Below, in pieces: positions 38,579 to 48,168 of a DNA stretch of 64,000 nucleotides. The notes below the pieces were generated by a model. The model was not told the origin of the DNA. It ran no database searches and saw only the letters and a list, made by a program, of their open reading frames with translations. Numbering within the stretch: position 1 is the stretch's first letter; the number at the start of each line of letters is the position of its first letter. The translations under genes were made by a program, and so were the position numbers. The stretch is from Hydrogenophaga sp. (GTDB lineage: Bacteria > Pseudomonadota > Gammaproteobacteria > Burkholderiales > Burkholderiaceae_C): assembly GCF_030651625.1 (NCBI RefSeq), contig NZ_JAUSCF010000012.1, positions 1-64,000 of the forward strand. The letters run 5' to 3'.

Positions 38579-39199
38579 TCAGGCAAGTAGCGGCTCACCC
38601 AGCATGTAGCGCGCGAAGTGCGACAGCGAGTCGCGCATGAAACGGCGTCGCTCTCGCAAGCTGGGCCATTGCTGCCCGGCAGGACCATCTACGATGAGGC
38701 AGGCCAGACCGTGCACCTGCGCCCAGTAGATGGGGGACAGCGCCGCCACTTCAGATTCGCCATGCAGCAAGCACACCATGCGCTGGAGTTCACCGTGGGC
38801 CGAGTCACCAGCCTCTCGGGCTGCCGGGTACCGCGATGGGTCGCAAATTTCAGGCCTGAACATGATGCGGAAGATGCCCGGCCGGTCGATCGCAAAGCCG
38901 ACGTACGCCTGTCCCGATTCCATCAGGATGGCATGACGGCCCTCGCCGGCATTGCGCTGATTGGCCAGCGCCAACCTTCGGGCCAGCTCCACGAAACCCT
39001 GGGTCACCAGTTCGCCCAGGATGCTTTCCCGATCGGCGAAGTGGTGATAAGGCGCCTGATGCGTGACACCACTGCGTCGGGCCACCTCGCGCATGGACAA
39101 CGCAGCCAACCCCTCGGTTTCGAGGAGTTGCTCACTGGCTTCAAGAATGCGTTGACGCAGATCAGGAGCGGTGGCTTTTTCGGAACGGCGTACGGACAT
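38579..39199 (-). CDS. TetR/AcrR family transcriptional regulator
   Basis: HTH RQRILEASEQLLETEGLAALSMREVARRSGVTHQAPYHHFADRESILGELV. Confidence 0.92.
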   Translation of the reverse strand: MSVRRSEKATAPDLRQRILEASEQLLETEGLAALSMREVARRSGVTHQAPYHHFADRESILGELVTQGFVELARRLALANQRNAGEGRHAILMESGQAYVGFAIDRPGIFRIMFRPEICDPSRYPAAREAGDSAHGELQRMVCLLHGESEVAALSPIYWAQVHGLACLIVDGPAGQQWPSLRERRRFMRDSLSHFARYMLGEPLLA

Positions 39200-39257
39200 G
39201 TTGCTGGGTGGAAGCAGACGCAAGTGGGCAATCAAAGGCATCAGCATAAGCGCACTT

Positions 39258-39313
39258 GACACCGTCTAGTTTTATTTCTACCATTTCACCAAACCAGACA
39301 GTGTCTAGTTTTT
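39258..39313. promoter_or_regulatory. Candidate TetR operator region (direct repeat with internal palindrome)
   Basis: GACACCGTCTAGTTTTA and GACAGTGTCTAGTTTTT, 39 bp apart; AGACA-G-TGTCT palindrome at 39296-39306. Confidence 0.6.
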
Positions 39314-39442
39314 TCCGACTCGTCCATCTTTGTTCACTGTTGATCCCATGACTTTCAACCTTGCGTCCGCTCCGGTGGCCGAACCACCCAATCCGGCATG
39401 CCTCATTTCCTCTTCGGCACAGCGCAACAGAAGGGGCCAGAC

Positions 39443-39913
39443 ATGACGCCACTTGCGCAGCTCGATCCCGACACCGCCTTCGGTTGGGCCAACACTCTGG
39501 CCCTGCTGGCATGGCTGTCGCTGGCACTTTCACCGGCCAAGGCACGCTGGACGCCTTGGATCTGGCGCATCACCGGGCGCGCATTGCCCGTTGCTTTCGG
39601 CATGGTTTATGGGGCCTTGCTGGCGCTTCACTGGCGCGGCGAGGGCGGCTTCAACAGTCTGGACGATGTGCGCGCCATGTTCGCCGTGCCGGGCGCCCTG
39701 GCCGCTGGCTGGGTGCACTACCTGGCCTTTGACCTCTTCGTGGGCACCTGGATCTCCGAACGCAGTGCACAGCTCGGCATCGGCCATGGCTGGGTGCTCC
39801 CACTGTTGTTGTTGACTTTCATGCTGGGCCCGCTCGGCATTCTCGCTTTTGTGCTGGTTCGTGCGCTGCGCCGACCGGCTTCCCTGAAATGGCAACCCGG
39901 AGCAACCCCATGA
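39443..39913 (+). CDS. ABA4-like (DUF4281) family membrane protein
   Basis: HYLAFDLFVGTWISERS...HGWVLPLLLLTFMLGPLGILAF. Confidence 0.82.
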   Translation: MTPLAQLDPDTAFGWANTLALLAWLSLALSPAKARWTPWIWRITGRALPVAFGMVYGALLALHWRGEGGFNSLDDVRAMFAVPGALAAGWVHYLAFDLFVGTWISERSAQLGIGHGWVLPLLLLTFMLGPLGILAFVLVRALRRPASLKWQPGATP

Positions 39914-40767
39914 GCCTCCCTTCCTCCCCAGCATCCCGCATGATCGGCACCCCTGCTTCCGCATGGCAGAACCCCTTCCAGACTTTTCTTGCCGAATCCC
40001 TGTCGCGCCAGAGGGCGCTCACCGTCTTCGCACTGCTGATGTGGGCGGCCATGCTGCCCACGTTGCTCGCCTGGGGTCTGGACGACCGCCAACTGCGAGG
40101 CGTCAACGTGTGGATCAAACCACTCAAGTTCATGGCATCGGTCGGCCTCTTTGCCCTGTGCACGGCGTGGTTCATCGGCCTGCTGCCCCCTGATCGAAGA
40201 ACCCATCGCATCATCAGGATCGTGGTGGGCATGCTCATCGGTGCCGGCCTGTTCGAGATCGGCTACATCACCCTGCAGGCAGGGTTGGGCGTGGGCTCGC
40301 ACTACAACACCAGCAGTGCGTTTCACGGCGTCATGTATTCGCTCATGGGTGCAGGCGCGTTGGTACTGACGGCCACACAACCACTGCTGGCCTGGCAAAT
40401 CGCACGCCACGCACGACCCGAGGTGCCCAGGGTATGGCGTGACGCCGTGGTGCTGGGCCTCGTGTTGACCTTTGTGCTGGGTGCAGGTTCGGGTGGTCTG
40501 CTGGGTTCGGTTCAGCCCCCCTCTGGCGCTGGCCTGCCGATTCTGGGCTGGCATTTCTCAGGTGGTGACCTGCGTCCCGCCCATTTCATTGGCATGCATG
40601 CCCAACAATGGTTGCCTTTGGCGGGACTGCTGCTGGTCCATTCGACGCCACGGTTTGCGCGCGTCGCCTTGGTTGCGGTCACGTTGCTGGTGGTGGGCGT
40701 TTGGCTCTGGGCATTGGCCAATGGGCTGGACGGCGCGGTATTCATCACGCCGGGGATCCCGCGATGA
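39910..40767 (+). CDS. Hypothetical multi-pass membrane protein
   Basis: Several hydrophobic segments; overlaps the upstream stop (ATGA). Confidence 0.75.
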   Translation: MSLPSSPASRMIGTPASAWQNPFQTFLAESLSRQRALTVFALLMWAAMLPTLLAWGLDDRQLRGVNVWIKPLKFMASVGLFALCTAWFIGLLPPDRRTHRIIRIVVGMLIGAGLFEIGYITLQAGLGVGSHYNTSSAFHGVMYSLMGAGALVLTATQPLLAWQIARHARPEVPRVWRDAVVLGLVLTFVLGAGSGGLLGSVQPPSGAGLPILGWHFSGGDLRPAHFIGMHAQQWLPLAGLLLVHSTPRFARVALVAVTLLVVGVWLWALANGLDGAVFITPGIPR

Positions 40768-40782
40768 ATCGCTGGGAAGCCG

Positions 40783-41409
40783 CTACTTCACACCGACTGC
40801 ATCGGTGAACCGGTAGTAGAAGCCAAAGGGATCATTCGGCAAAACGTGGAATGTGCCTTCCACCACCACGGCCCCGAGGCTGTACTTCACCGGCACCTTG
40901 GTGCGCACCTCCACCATGCTTTCAGGGCCGCCTGGCGTGCAGAATGAACAGGTGAGCGGCACGGACGACAACAGAAAATGGCGCTGCTGTTCACCCGGGT
41001 CCAGCGGCATCATGAAACCCTGCAGCCGCTGCTTCTTCTGGTCAAGCGCCTTCACCTCGGCCGAATACACCGGCACGATGCGCTTTTTTTCAATGCGCGT
41101 GGTCACGTCGGTCAGCAGCGACCAAGCCAGCACGTCTTCGCGCCTGGGCAGCGGCGCAAACGGGCTGAGCGGGCTGTGAACGCCCGCACCCTCCCCACTG
41201 GGCAAAACGCCACCATGGCCCTGAGCGTCAGGAGCCTGGCCTGCCGGTGGCAGCGGCGAGGTCAGGGTCTGCGCCCAAGCCCCACCCATCAAGGCGCCCG
41301 ACAGGCACAGCAGTAAAAGGTCTCGACGACACGAAAGCAGCGGAATGGAAAGAAGTCGAGGCATCAGCGTGAACGAATCAGAACGGGAAGTGACAGGTTG
41401 CAGAGTCAT
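40783..41409 (-). CDS. DUF3299 domain-containing protein
   Basis: RLQGFMMPLDPGEQQRHFLLSSVPLTCSFCTPGGPESMVEV...VEGTFHVLPNDPFGFYYRFTDA. Confidence 0.88.
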   Translation of the reverse strand: MTLQPVTSRSDSFTLMPRLLSIPLLSCRRDLLLLCLSGALMGGAWAQTLTSPLPPAGQAPDAQGHGGVLPSGEGAGVHSPLSPFAPLPRREDVLAWSLLTDVTTRIEKKRIVPVYSAEVKALDQKKQRLQGFMMPLDPGEQQRHFLLSSVPLTCSFCTPGGPESMVEVRTKVPVKYSLGAVVVEGTFHVLPNDPFGFYYRFTDAVGVK

Positions 41410-41432
41410 TGTGTGCCCACCGGCACCCAAGC

Positions 41433-41672
41433 TCAATGCGCGTGGCGCATGCCACAGTATTTGCCCAACGCAAGACCTTTGCAAGCGGCCTGGAGTTCCG
41501 CCGTACAGACCTTTTCACCTTTGCCCGCCTCCAGGCACTTGGCGGCGCCTTCGTGGGCGGCGGCCATGGCGCGGTGGCGCTGGATGTCTTCCTTCACTTC
41601 CTTCTCGGAGTGCTGAGCCATGGCCACGGAAGCCAGCAAGGCGGTGGAAAGGATCAGGAGTGCTTTTTTCAT
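41433..41672 (-). CDS. Small secreted Cys/His-containing protein (79 aa)
   Basis: MKKALLILSTALLASVAMAQHSEKEVKEDIQRHRAMAAAHEGAAKCLEAGKGEKVCTAELQAACKGLALGKYCGMRHAH; in frame inside the longer ORF 41433-42008. Confidence 0.8.
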   Translation of the reverse strand: MKKALLILSTALLASVAMAQHSEKEVKEDIQRHRAMAAAHEGAAKCLEAGKGEKVCTAELQAACKGLALGKYCGMRHAH

Positions 41673-42901
41673 GAAATGGACCTCGGATTCAGGAGTTGAG
41701 TGACATCGATGCGGTAGACGCTGGCGACCGGCAGACACGCCGCCACCACCGCCACCCCCAGGGCCAGCACCGGCACCCACCCCTCGGCAGGTACCCATTG
41801 CCAACCCGAAATGGACAGCGACTGACTGTCCACCAACCACTGGCCGATCAGGGTCGCCAGGCCGTGAGCCGCCAACAGACCCAGCACGCAGGCCAGCGCC
41901 GCCAGCCAGAGCGCTTCCAGAAGCAGCAGCAGTGCCACCCGCTGCGGCGGTGCACCCAGCATGCGCAACATGGCCAGATCGTCGCGGCGCTCGCGCACCG
42001 CATTCCACAGCGCGATGAACACCGACAAACCCGCCACAGCGAGCAACACCGCCGCAAGCGCACGCAGGGCCTGTGTGCCCACGCCCACCATGTGGAGCAG
42101 GCGGGTGATCTCGATCGCGGGCGCGGCCGCCTGCATGGAGGTGGACTGGTTCACAAACCGCGGAAAACTCGCTGCCGCCAATGGCGTTTTGTAGCTCAGA
42201 AGGGCCAGCGTGATTTCTCGGTCAGCCGCCAGCGCCTCGGCCAGCTCGACCTTTTCAGCCTCGCTCATGCCATCGCCCGCATGCACGTCATCGTGCACCT
42301 GCCAGACGGATTCGCTGGCGGTGAGGATCAGTCTGTCCAGGACGCAACCGCATGGCGCCAACACACCGGTCACGACGTACGGCGTGGCGTCGTGCACCGC
42401 ACCGCCAGTGCCCAGCCCGTGCATGCCTTCAAAGGCCTGGCCCAGCTTCAAGCCAGTGTGCTCGGCCACCCGGGCGCCCAGCACAGCCTGCATGGGTGCG
42501 GTCCACAGAGCACCCCGCGCCACCTTTGCCCCGTAATGCGCCACATAGGCGTGCGTGGTACCCACGATGCGGTAACCCTGCAGGTTGTCCCCCAGGCTCA
42601 GCGGAATCAGTTGGGCCACCTGTGGATGCTGGGCGAGCTGTTCCGCCTCGGCCAGGGGTATGTTGCCGGGCGGCACATCGATGTGGAACACTCCCGACAG
42701 GATGAGCTGCATGGGGCTGCCCTTGGCACCCACCACCACGTCAATCCCTGCCAGGTCTCGCTCAAAGGCCCGCGCGGCCTGGTCCTGCACGATGATCACA
42801 AAGGCCATGGATGCCAGGCCCAGCGACAGCAGAATCAAATTGAGTGCGGTGGACAGAGGGCGTGCCCAGAGGTAGCGCCACGAGAGGCTGAACGCGTTCA
42901 C
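41669..42901 (-). CDS. ABC transporter permease (FtsX/MacB-like)
   Basis: FtsX-like C-terminus RERRDDLAMLRMLGAPPQRVALLLLLEALWLA. Confidence 0.9.
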   Translation of the reverse strand: MNAFSLSWRYLWARPLSTALNLILLSLGLASMAFVIIVQDQAARAFERDLAGIDVVVGAKGSPMQLILSGVFHIDVPPGNIPLAEAEQLAQHPQVAQLIPLSLGDNLQGYRIVGTTHAYVAHYGAKVARGALWTAPMQAVLGARVAEHTGLKLGQAFEGMHGLGTGGAVHDATPYVVTGVLAPCGCVLDRLILTASESVWQVHDDVHAGDGMSEAEKVELAEALAADREITLALLSYKTPLAAASFPRFVNQSTSMQAAAPAIEITRLLHMVGVGTQALRALAAVLLAVAGLSVFIALWNAVRERRDDLAMLRMLGAPPQRVALLLLLEALWLAALACVLGLLAAHGLATLIGQWLVDSQSLSISGWQWVPAEGWVPVLALGVAVVAACLPVASVYRIDVTQLLNPRSIS

Positions 42902-43557
42902 GCGTGCACCTCCTGCCCCACCGATTCAAACGGCAGCTCCTGCGCCTGCGGCAGGGCCTGTCGAACCCTCGCATCGTGCGTGGCGATCACCAGGGTGGCG
43001 CCAGCCGCATTGGCAGCGTGCATCAGCAATGCGAGTGCTGCTTGACACGCAGCGTCGTCCAGGCTGGCCGTGGGTTCGTCTGCCAGCACGACCCGGGGCT
43101 GCATCAGCACGGCACGCGCCAGCGCCACGCGCTGTGCCTGCCCGCCAGAGAGCTGGTGTGGGCGCCGACCGGCCAACGCGGTCAAGTCAAGCGCGGCCAA
43201 CGAGCGCCGAATGGCTTCGCGGTCCAACGGCACACCGGCCGCAAAGTAGGCCAGTGCCAGATTGTCGTGCACCGTGAGGGCGCTGCTCAGGTGCAGCTTC
43301 TGCGGCAGAAAGCCCACATTCTGTGCGCGCCAGCGGTCGCGCTGCCCGGAGCGCAGTACACCCACCGACTGACCGGCCACCACCACCTCACCCTCTGCAG
43401 GCGTGAGCAGCCCGGCCGCCAGCGCCAGCCAGGTGGATTTGCCGCTGCCCGAAGCGCCGCGCAACAACAGGGTGCCGCCTTGTGGCACCACCACATTGCG
43501 GAAGCACAAGGGGGCATGGCCCGCGTAAGCGAACCGCAGGTCGCGGGTTTCAATCAC
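42898..43557 (-). CDS. ABC transporter ATP-binding protein
   Basis: [41 protein letters not shown] start ([11 protein letters not shown]). Confidence 0.93.
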   Translation of the reverse strand: MIETRDLRFAYAGHAPLCFRNVVVPQGGTLLLRGASGSGKSTWLALAAGLLTPAEGEVVVAGQSVGVLRSGQRDRWRAQNVGFLPQKLHLSSALTVHDNLALAYFAAGVPLDREAIRRSLAALDLTALAGRRPHQLSGGQAQRVALARAVLMQPRVVLADEPTASLDDAACQAALALLMHAANAAGATLVIATHDARVRQALPQAQELPFESVGQEVHA

Positions 43558-44066
43558 GCCCGAGGTTCCTGTGCTGCCCCGGGCTCGACACACGAAGCAC
43601 AGGTGCCGTGCACAGCCAGATCGACCCGCGTTCCCGCATGACCCATCTGGGCCAGCGCCTGGAAAAGGTGGTGGGTGGCGATGCGGGTGGGCTCGCTGGC
43701 GTCGAGCAGGGGGAACTGCCGGTGGCAGGCGTCGCATTCAAACCGAGGGGCGACGTCGGGCGAAGCATCGGTTGACAAGGGTGCCAGGCTGAAGCGCCAG
43801 GTACGCTGATCGTCGGTCTGACGCTGCAACACGCCACACCCGGCCAGGCGGTCCAGCAAGCGGTAGAGCGTGACGCGGTTGATGTTCAGGCCTCGCGCCG
43901 TCAATGCTGCGAGCGCCTGCGCATGCGTGAGTCCACCATTGGGACGCGCCAGGAACAGACCCAGCACCGCGCGTGTGGCCAGCGTTCGGCGCAGGCCGGC
44001 GACTTCCAGCCGGGACTGGATTTCGGCCGGTACAGACACAGCCACTTTCGGATTGGGATGGACCAC
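43554..44066 (-). CDS. Fur family transcriptional regulator (probable Zur)
   Basis: VTLYRLLDRLAGCGVLQR; CDACHRQFPLL and CASC Cys motifs; operon context with ABC and DUF3299. Confidence 0.85.
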   Translation of the reverse strand: MVHPNPKVAVSVPAEIQSRLEVAGLRRTLATRAVLGLFLARPNGGLTHAQALAALTARGLNINRVTLYRLLDRLAGCGVLQRQTDDQRTWRFSLAPLSTDASPDVAPRFECDACHRQFPLLDASEPTRIATHHLFQALAQMGHAGTRVDLAVHGTCASCVEPGAAQEPRA

Positions 44067-44083
44067 AGGCGATTCTCAATTTA

Positions 44084-44130
44084 TTGCAACTGGGTTGCGT
44101 CATTGTTGCACTAACGCCATCAGGTTGCAA
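44084..44130. promoter_or_regulatory. TTGCAA-rich inverted repeats upstream of the Fur-family gene (candidate Zur box)
   Basis: TTGCAACTGGGTTGC with perfect GCAAC-TGG-GTTGC, plus TGTTGCAC and GGTTGCAA downstream. Confidence 0.5.
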
Positions 44131-44223
44131 TAAAAACCGCCTGTCAAATCGGTGAACACTTGCCCGGGGGCATATGTTGCGCTGGTGTGCTGTCCCGCTC
44201 CGGATAGGCGTACCGGCTGGGCG

Positions 44224-45168
44224 ATGCGCTCACCACTACACTGTGCACCCCTCTTGCGCGCGACCCCGGAGACCCCCTTGCCCGTCACCCACCTGCTCCT
44301 CGCTCTCGCGGTGGTCTTCGTCTGGGGCACCAATTTCGTGGTCATTCGCTGGGGGTTGGACGGCATGCCGCCGTTCCTCTACGCCACACTGCGCTTCGTC
44401 TTCTCTGCCCTGCCCTGGCTACTGTTTGTGCCGCGTCCCACGGTGCCCTGGTCGCGCATGGCCACGTTTGGCGTCCTGCTGGGTGTGGGTCAGTTCGGCC
44501 TGCTGTTTCTGGCCATGCGCAGCGACATCTCGCCCGGCATGGCGTCGCTGGTGGTGCAGTCGCAGGTGTTTTTCACGATTGGCCTTTCCCTGATCTGGCT
44601 GCGCGAGCGGCTGCGGTGGTTTCAGGGCGTGGGTCTGGCCCTCGCACTGGCAGGGCTTGCCGTGATCGGTCTGAATCTGGACGCCACCATCACCCTCATT
44701 GGCGTGGCACTGGTCATGGCTGCCGCGTTCTTCTGGGCCTGTGCGAATCTGGTGGTGAAGTCCCTCGGACCGGTGAACATGTTGCACTTCATGGTCTGGA
44801 GCAGCGTGTTCGCCATACCGCCCTTGCTCGCTTTGTCCCTGTGGCTGGAGGGCCCTACCGCCATGGCTGGTGCCATGCAGCACGCAAGCGCTGGCGTATG
44901 GGTCAGTGTTTTCTGGCAGGCCGTGGGGAATACCTTGTTTGGCTACGGCGTGTGGAACTGGCTATTGGCCCGTCACCCGGCAGCAACGGTCACGCCACTG
45001 GCTCTGCTCGTGCCGGTGTTCGGCATGGGAGCTTCAGCGCTGTCGCTGGGCGAATCGCTGCCTGGGTGGAAGCTGGGTGCGGCCACCCTGGTGCTAGGTG
45101 GGCTGGCAGTGATCGTGCTGTGGCCCAAGCTTCGGCAGCGCTTGACCAGCAAGCTGCATGACGCCTGA
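44224..45168 (+). CDS. EamA family transporter
   Basis: HLLLALAVVFVWGTNFVVIRWGLDGMPPFLYATLRFVF. Confidence 0.9.
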   Translation: MRSPLHCAPLLRATPETPLPVTHLLLALAVVFVWGTNFVVIRWGLDGMPPFLYATLRFVFSALPWLLFVPRPTVPWSRMATFGVLLGVGQFGLLFLAMRSDISPGMASLVVQSQVFFTIGLSLIWLRERLRWFQGVGLALALAGLAVIGLNLDATITLIGVALVMAAAFFWACANLVVKSLGPVNMLHFMVWSSVFAIPPLLALSLWLEGPTAMAGAMQHASAGVWVSVFWQAVGNTLFGYGVWNWLLARHPAATVTPLALLVPVFGMGASALSLGESLPGWKLGAATLVLGGLAVIVLWPKLRQRLTSKLHDA

Positions 45169-45285
45169 AACAGGTGACGTCACAGTTGGCGTTGGAGCTC
45201 GTCGAAGCGCAGCGCGCGAAAGGGTTGCACTCTCAGACAGGGCTTAGACAGGCTCATCCCAATAGGCTGTGTTGGAAGGAAGGAC

Positions 45286-45825
45286 CTACTTCGCAAGCCT
45301 TGCAAAGGTCTTGCGAAACTTCGCCACTTTGGGTGCGGCCACTGCCATGCAATACCCCTGGTGTGGGTTGCGCTCGAAAAAGTCCTGGTGATAGGGTTCG
45401 GCCGGCCAGTAGTTGCTCAGTGCCAGCACCTCGGTCACGATGGGGCGTCCGAACACGTTGTCTTTGGACAGCTCGGCAATGATGCCCTGTGCCTCGGCTT
45501 CCTGTTCCGGCGAGGTGAAGTAGATACCGCTGCGGTACTGCGTTCCCACGTCGTTGCCTTGACGGTTGAGCGTGGTGGGGTCGTGCACCACGAAGAAAAT
45601 CTCCAGCACATCGCGCGTGCTGATCACGGCGGGATCGTACTCCAGCCGCACCACTTCGTTGTGGCCGGTGTCACCGGAGCAAACCTGTTCGTAGCTGGGC
45701 TGCATCACGTGGCCGTTGCAGTAGCCGGACTCGACATCGGTCACACCTTGTACCTCCTTGTACACCGACTCCGTGCACCAGAAGCAACCTCCTCCCAGCA
45801 CAAGCACTTCTCGATTGTTCTCTGC
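45286..45825 (-). CDS. msrA: Peptide-methionine (S)-S-oxide reductase
   Basis: LGGGCFWCTESVYKEVQGV; YYNGHVMQPSYEQVCSGDTGHNEVV-type motif. Confidence 0.97.
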   Translation of the reverse strand, partial: AENNREVLVLGGGCFWCTESVYKEVQGVTDVESGYCNGHVMQPSYEQVCSGDTGHNEVVRLEYDPAVISTRDVLEIFFVVHDPTTLNRQGNDVGTQYRSGIYFTSPEQEAEAQGIIAELSKDNVFGRPIVTEVLALSNYWPAEPYHQDFFERNPHQGYCMAVAAPKVAKFRKTFARLAK

Positions 45826-45912
45826 CATGGTCCGACTCCTGCATATGTAGCGTTGCAAGCTGCGCTCAACTGGTGAACTGACACACCCTGCAAATGCTGC
45901 TGGGTGCGGCCT

Positions 45913-46803
45913 TTACTTTATCGGTTGGGCAAAGCCCCGCACCGCTGCGAGGAATGCCGCCAGCGCGGCCTGCTCACGCTCGGTCTTCCAGAGGCAGCGC
46001 GTGTCGTAGGGCGGCGTCTCGCCCTTGAGCGGGATGAAACGCACATCCGGCATACCTGCCATGGCCAGCGCCTCGGGCACCAGCGACACGCCCAGGCCCT
46101 GCGCGACCACCGACACCACACTCAACCAATGCCGCAATTCAAACCGCACCTCCGGCAGGAACCCGTGGTCGGCACAAAGCCCCAGGATGCGGTCGTGGTA
46201 GTCGGGCGACACCGACCGTGAAATGGCCACAAAAGGCTCGCCCGCGAAAGCCGCCGGGTCGATGCTGCGCCGTTTGGCCAACCGGTGCGAGCTGGGCAAG
46301 CAGGCCACAAATGACTGACGCGACACCAGCACCTGCGAAAACCCGCTGGCCACCCGCGGCGTGTGCACGAAGCCCACATCCAGCCGGTCGTGCATGAGAT
46401 CCACCAGTTGGTCGCTGGAACTCATCTCGCGCAACACCAGGCGCAGTTGGGGATGTTCGGCATGAAAGTGCTTGAGGATCTGCGGTAGCCCGCGATACAG
46501 CACCGTGCCTGCAAACCCCACCTGCAGGCTGCCCACCACGCCTTGTGCCACCTCGCGTGCCTCGCGCGCGGCAGCTCCGGCCCGCTCCAGCAATTGACGG
46601 GCCGCCGGCACAAACGCCTGCCCGGCGGCCGTCAGCTGCACCCCCCGGCTGTTGCGGGTGAACAGCTGCGCGCCCACCGACGCCTCCAGTTGCTGGATGT
46701 TGAGCGACAACGGCGGCTGGGTGATGGCCAGGCGCTGGGCGGCTCGACCGAAGTGCAATTCTTCGGCCAGCACCAGAAAATACCGCAGGTGGCGGAACTC
46801 CAT
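45913..46803 (-). CDS. LysR family transcriptional regulator
   Basis: [40 protein letters not shown]. Confidence 0.96.
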   Translation of the reverse strand: MEFRHLRYFLVLAEELHFGRAAQRLAITQPPLSLNIQQLEASVGAQLFTRNSRGVQLTAAGQAFVPAARQLLERAGAAAREAREVAQGVVGSLQVGFAGTVLYRGLPQILKHFHAEHPQLRLVLREMSSSDQLVDLMHDRLDVGFVHTPRVASGFSQVLVSRQSFVACLPSSHRLAKRRSIDPAAFAGEPFVAISRSVSPDYHDRILGLCADHGFLPEVRFELRHWLSVVSVVAQGLGVSLVPEALAMAGMPDVRFIPLKGETPPYDTRCLWKTEREQAALAAFLAAVRGFAQPIK

Positions 46804-46900
46804 GAATAGATTTCCTGTATGGATGAATACCTATTCGATATTAGACAGGTATCCATCAGCAAACGACAATGCGCCATTGCCACCCCACCCGGAGACACCC

Positions 46901-48094
46901 ATGCTTTCCCCCACCAAGACCAAAGCCAGCTTCAGCTGGGAAGACCCCTTCCACCTGAGCAGCCAACTCACCGATGACGAACGCCAGGTGCAGGAGGCCG
47001 CCTACGCCTACTGCCAGGAAAAGCTGCTGCCGCGCGTGACCGAGGCCTTCCGCCACGAGAAGACTGATGTGGCCATCTTCCGCGAGATGGGTGAACTCGG
47101 CCTGCTCGGCCCCACCATTCCGGAGGCCTACGGTGGCAGCGGTCTGAATTACGTGTGCTACGGCCTGGTGGCGCGCGAAGTGGAGCGCGTGGACTCCGGC
47201 TACCGCAGCATGATGAGCGTGCAAAGCTCGCTGGTGATGGTGCCCATCAACGAATTCGGCTCTGAAGCGCAGAAACAGAAATACCTGCCCAAGCTGGCCA
47301 CCGGTGAATGGATCGGCTGCTTCGGCCTGACCGAACCCAACCACGGATCCGACCCCGGCAGCATGGTGACCCGCGCCAAGGCCGTGCCCGGTGGCTACAG
47401 CCTCTCGGGCGCCAAGATGTGGATCACCAACAGCCCGATTGCTGACGTGTTCGTGGTGTGGGCCAAGGACGATGGCGGCCAGATCCGTGGCTTCATTCTG
47501 GAGAAAGGCTGGAAGGGCCTGAGCGCCCCGGCCATCCACAGCAAGGTGGGCCTGCGCGCCAGCATCACCGGCGAGATCGTGATGGACGAAGTCTTCGTGC
47601 CGGAAGAAAACGCCTTCCCCGAAGTGCGCGGCCTCAAGGGCCCGTTCACCTGCCTGAACAGCGCGCGCTACGGCATCGCCTGGGGCGCACTGGGCGCGGC
47701 CGAAGACTGCTACTTCCGTGCCCGCCAATACGTGATGGACCGCCAGCAGTTCGGCCGCCCGCTCGCTGCCAACCAGCTGATCCAGAAAAAGCTGGCCGAC
47801 ATGCTGACCGAGATCAGCCTGGGCCTGCAAGGCTGCCTGCGCCTGGGTCGCATGAAGGACGAAGGCACGGCCGCGGTGGAGGTCACCAGCATTCTCAAAC
47901 GCAACAGCTGCGGCAAGGCGCTGGAAATTGCCCGCATGGCCCGCGACATGATGGGTGGCAACGGCATCAGCGACGAGTTCGGCGTGGCGCGCCACCTGGT
48001 GAACCTGGAGGTTGTGAACACCTACGAAGGCACGCACGACATCCACGCGCTCATCCTGGGCCGGGCCATCACGGGCATTCAAGCCTTCTCCTGA
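46901..48094 (+). CDS. gcdH: Acyl-CoA dehydrogenase (glutaryl-CoA dehydrogenase-like)
   Basis: [44 protein letters not shown]. Confidence 0.9.
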   Translation: MLSPTKTKASFSWEDPFHLSSQLTDDERQVQEAAYAYCQEKLLPRVTEAFRHEKTDVAIFREMGELGLLGPTIPEAYGGSGLNYVCYGLVAREVERVDSGYRSMMSVQSSLVMVPINEFGSEAQKQKYLPKLATGEWIGCFGLTEPNHGSDPGSMVTRAKAVPGGYSLSGAKMWITNSPIADVFVVWAKDDGGQIRGFILEKGWKGLSAPAIHSKVGLRASITGEIVMDEVFVPEENAFPEVRGLKGPFTCLNSARYGIAWGALGAAEDCYFRARQYVMDRQQFGRPLAANQLIQKKLADMLTEISLGLQGCLRLGRMKDEGTAAVEVTSILKRNSCGKALEIARMARDMMGGNGISDEFGVARHLVNLEVVNTYEGTHDIHALILGRAITGIQAFS

Positions 48095-48168
48095 GGCGCT
48101 CGCCGGGCAGGGTGCAAACTACGCCCTGCCTCGCCTGAGGCTGGCACACTTTCTGTTAGCTTCGAGGG

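Noticed and set aside
41433-42008. 191-aa ORF at the end of the Zur-like cluster
   Set aside because: Only the last 79 codons (41433-41672) are gene-like; the rest is an alternate frame of the permease gene.
48105-48135. Hairpin GGCAGGG...CCCTGCC after gcdH as a terminator
   Set aside because: Seven-bp stem but no T-tract follows; too weak to call intrinsic termination.
48138-48168. Sigma-54-like CTGGCACACTTTCTGTTAGC before the K+/H+ antiporter gene
   Set aside because: The -12 element reads CTGT, losing the essential GC, so I do not call it.
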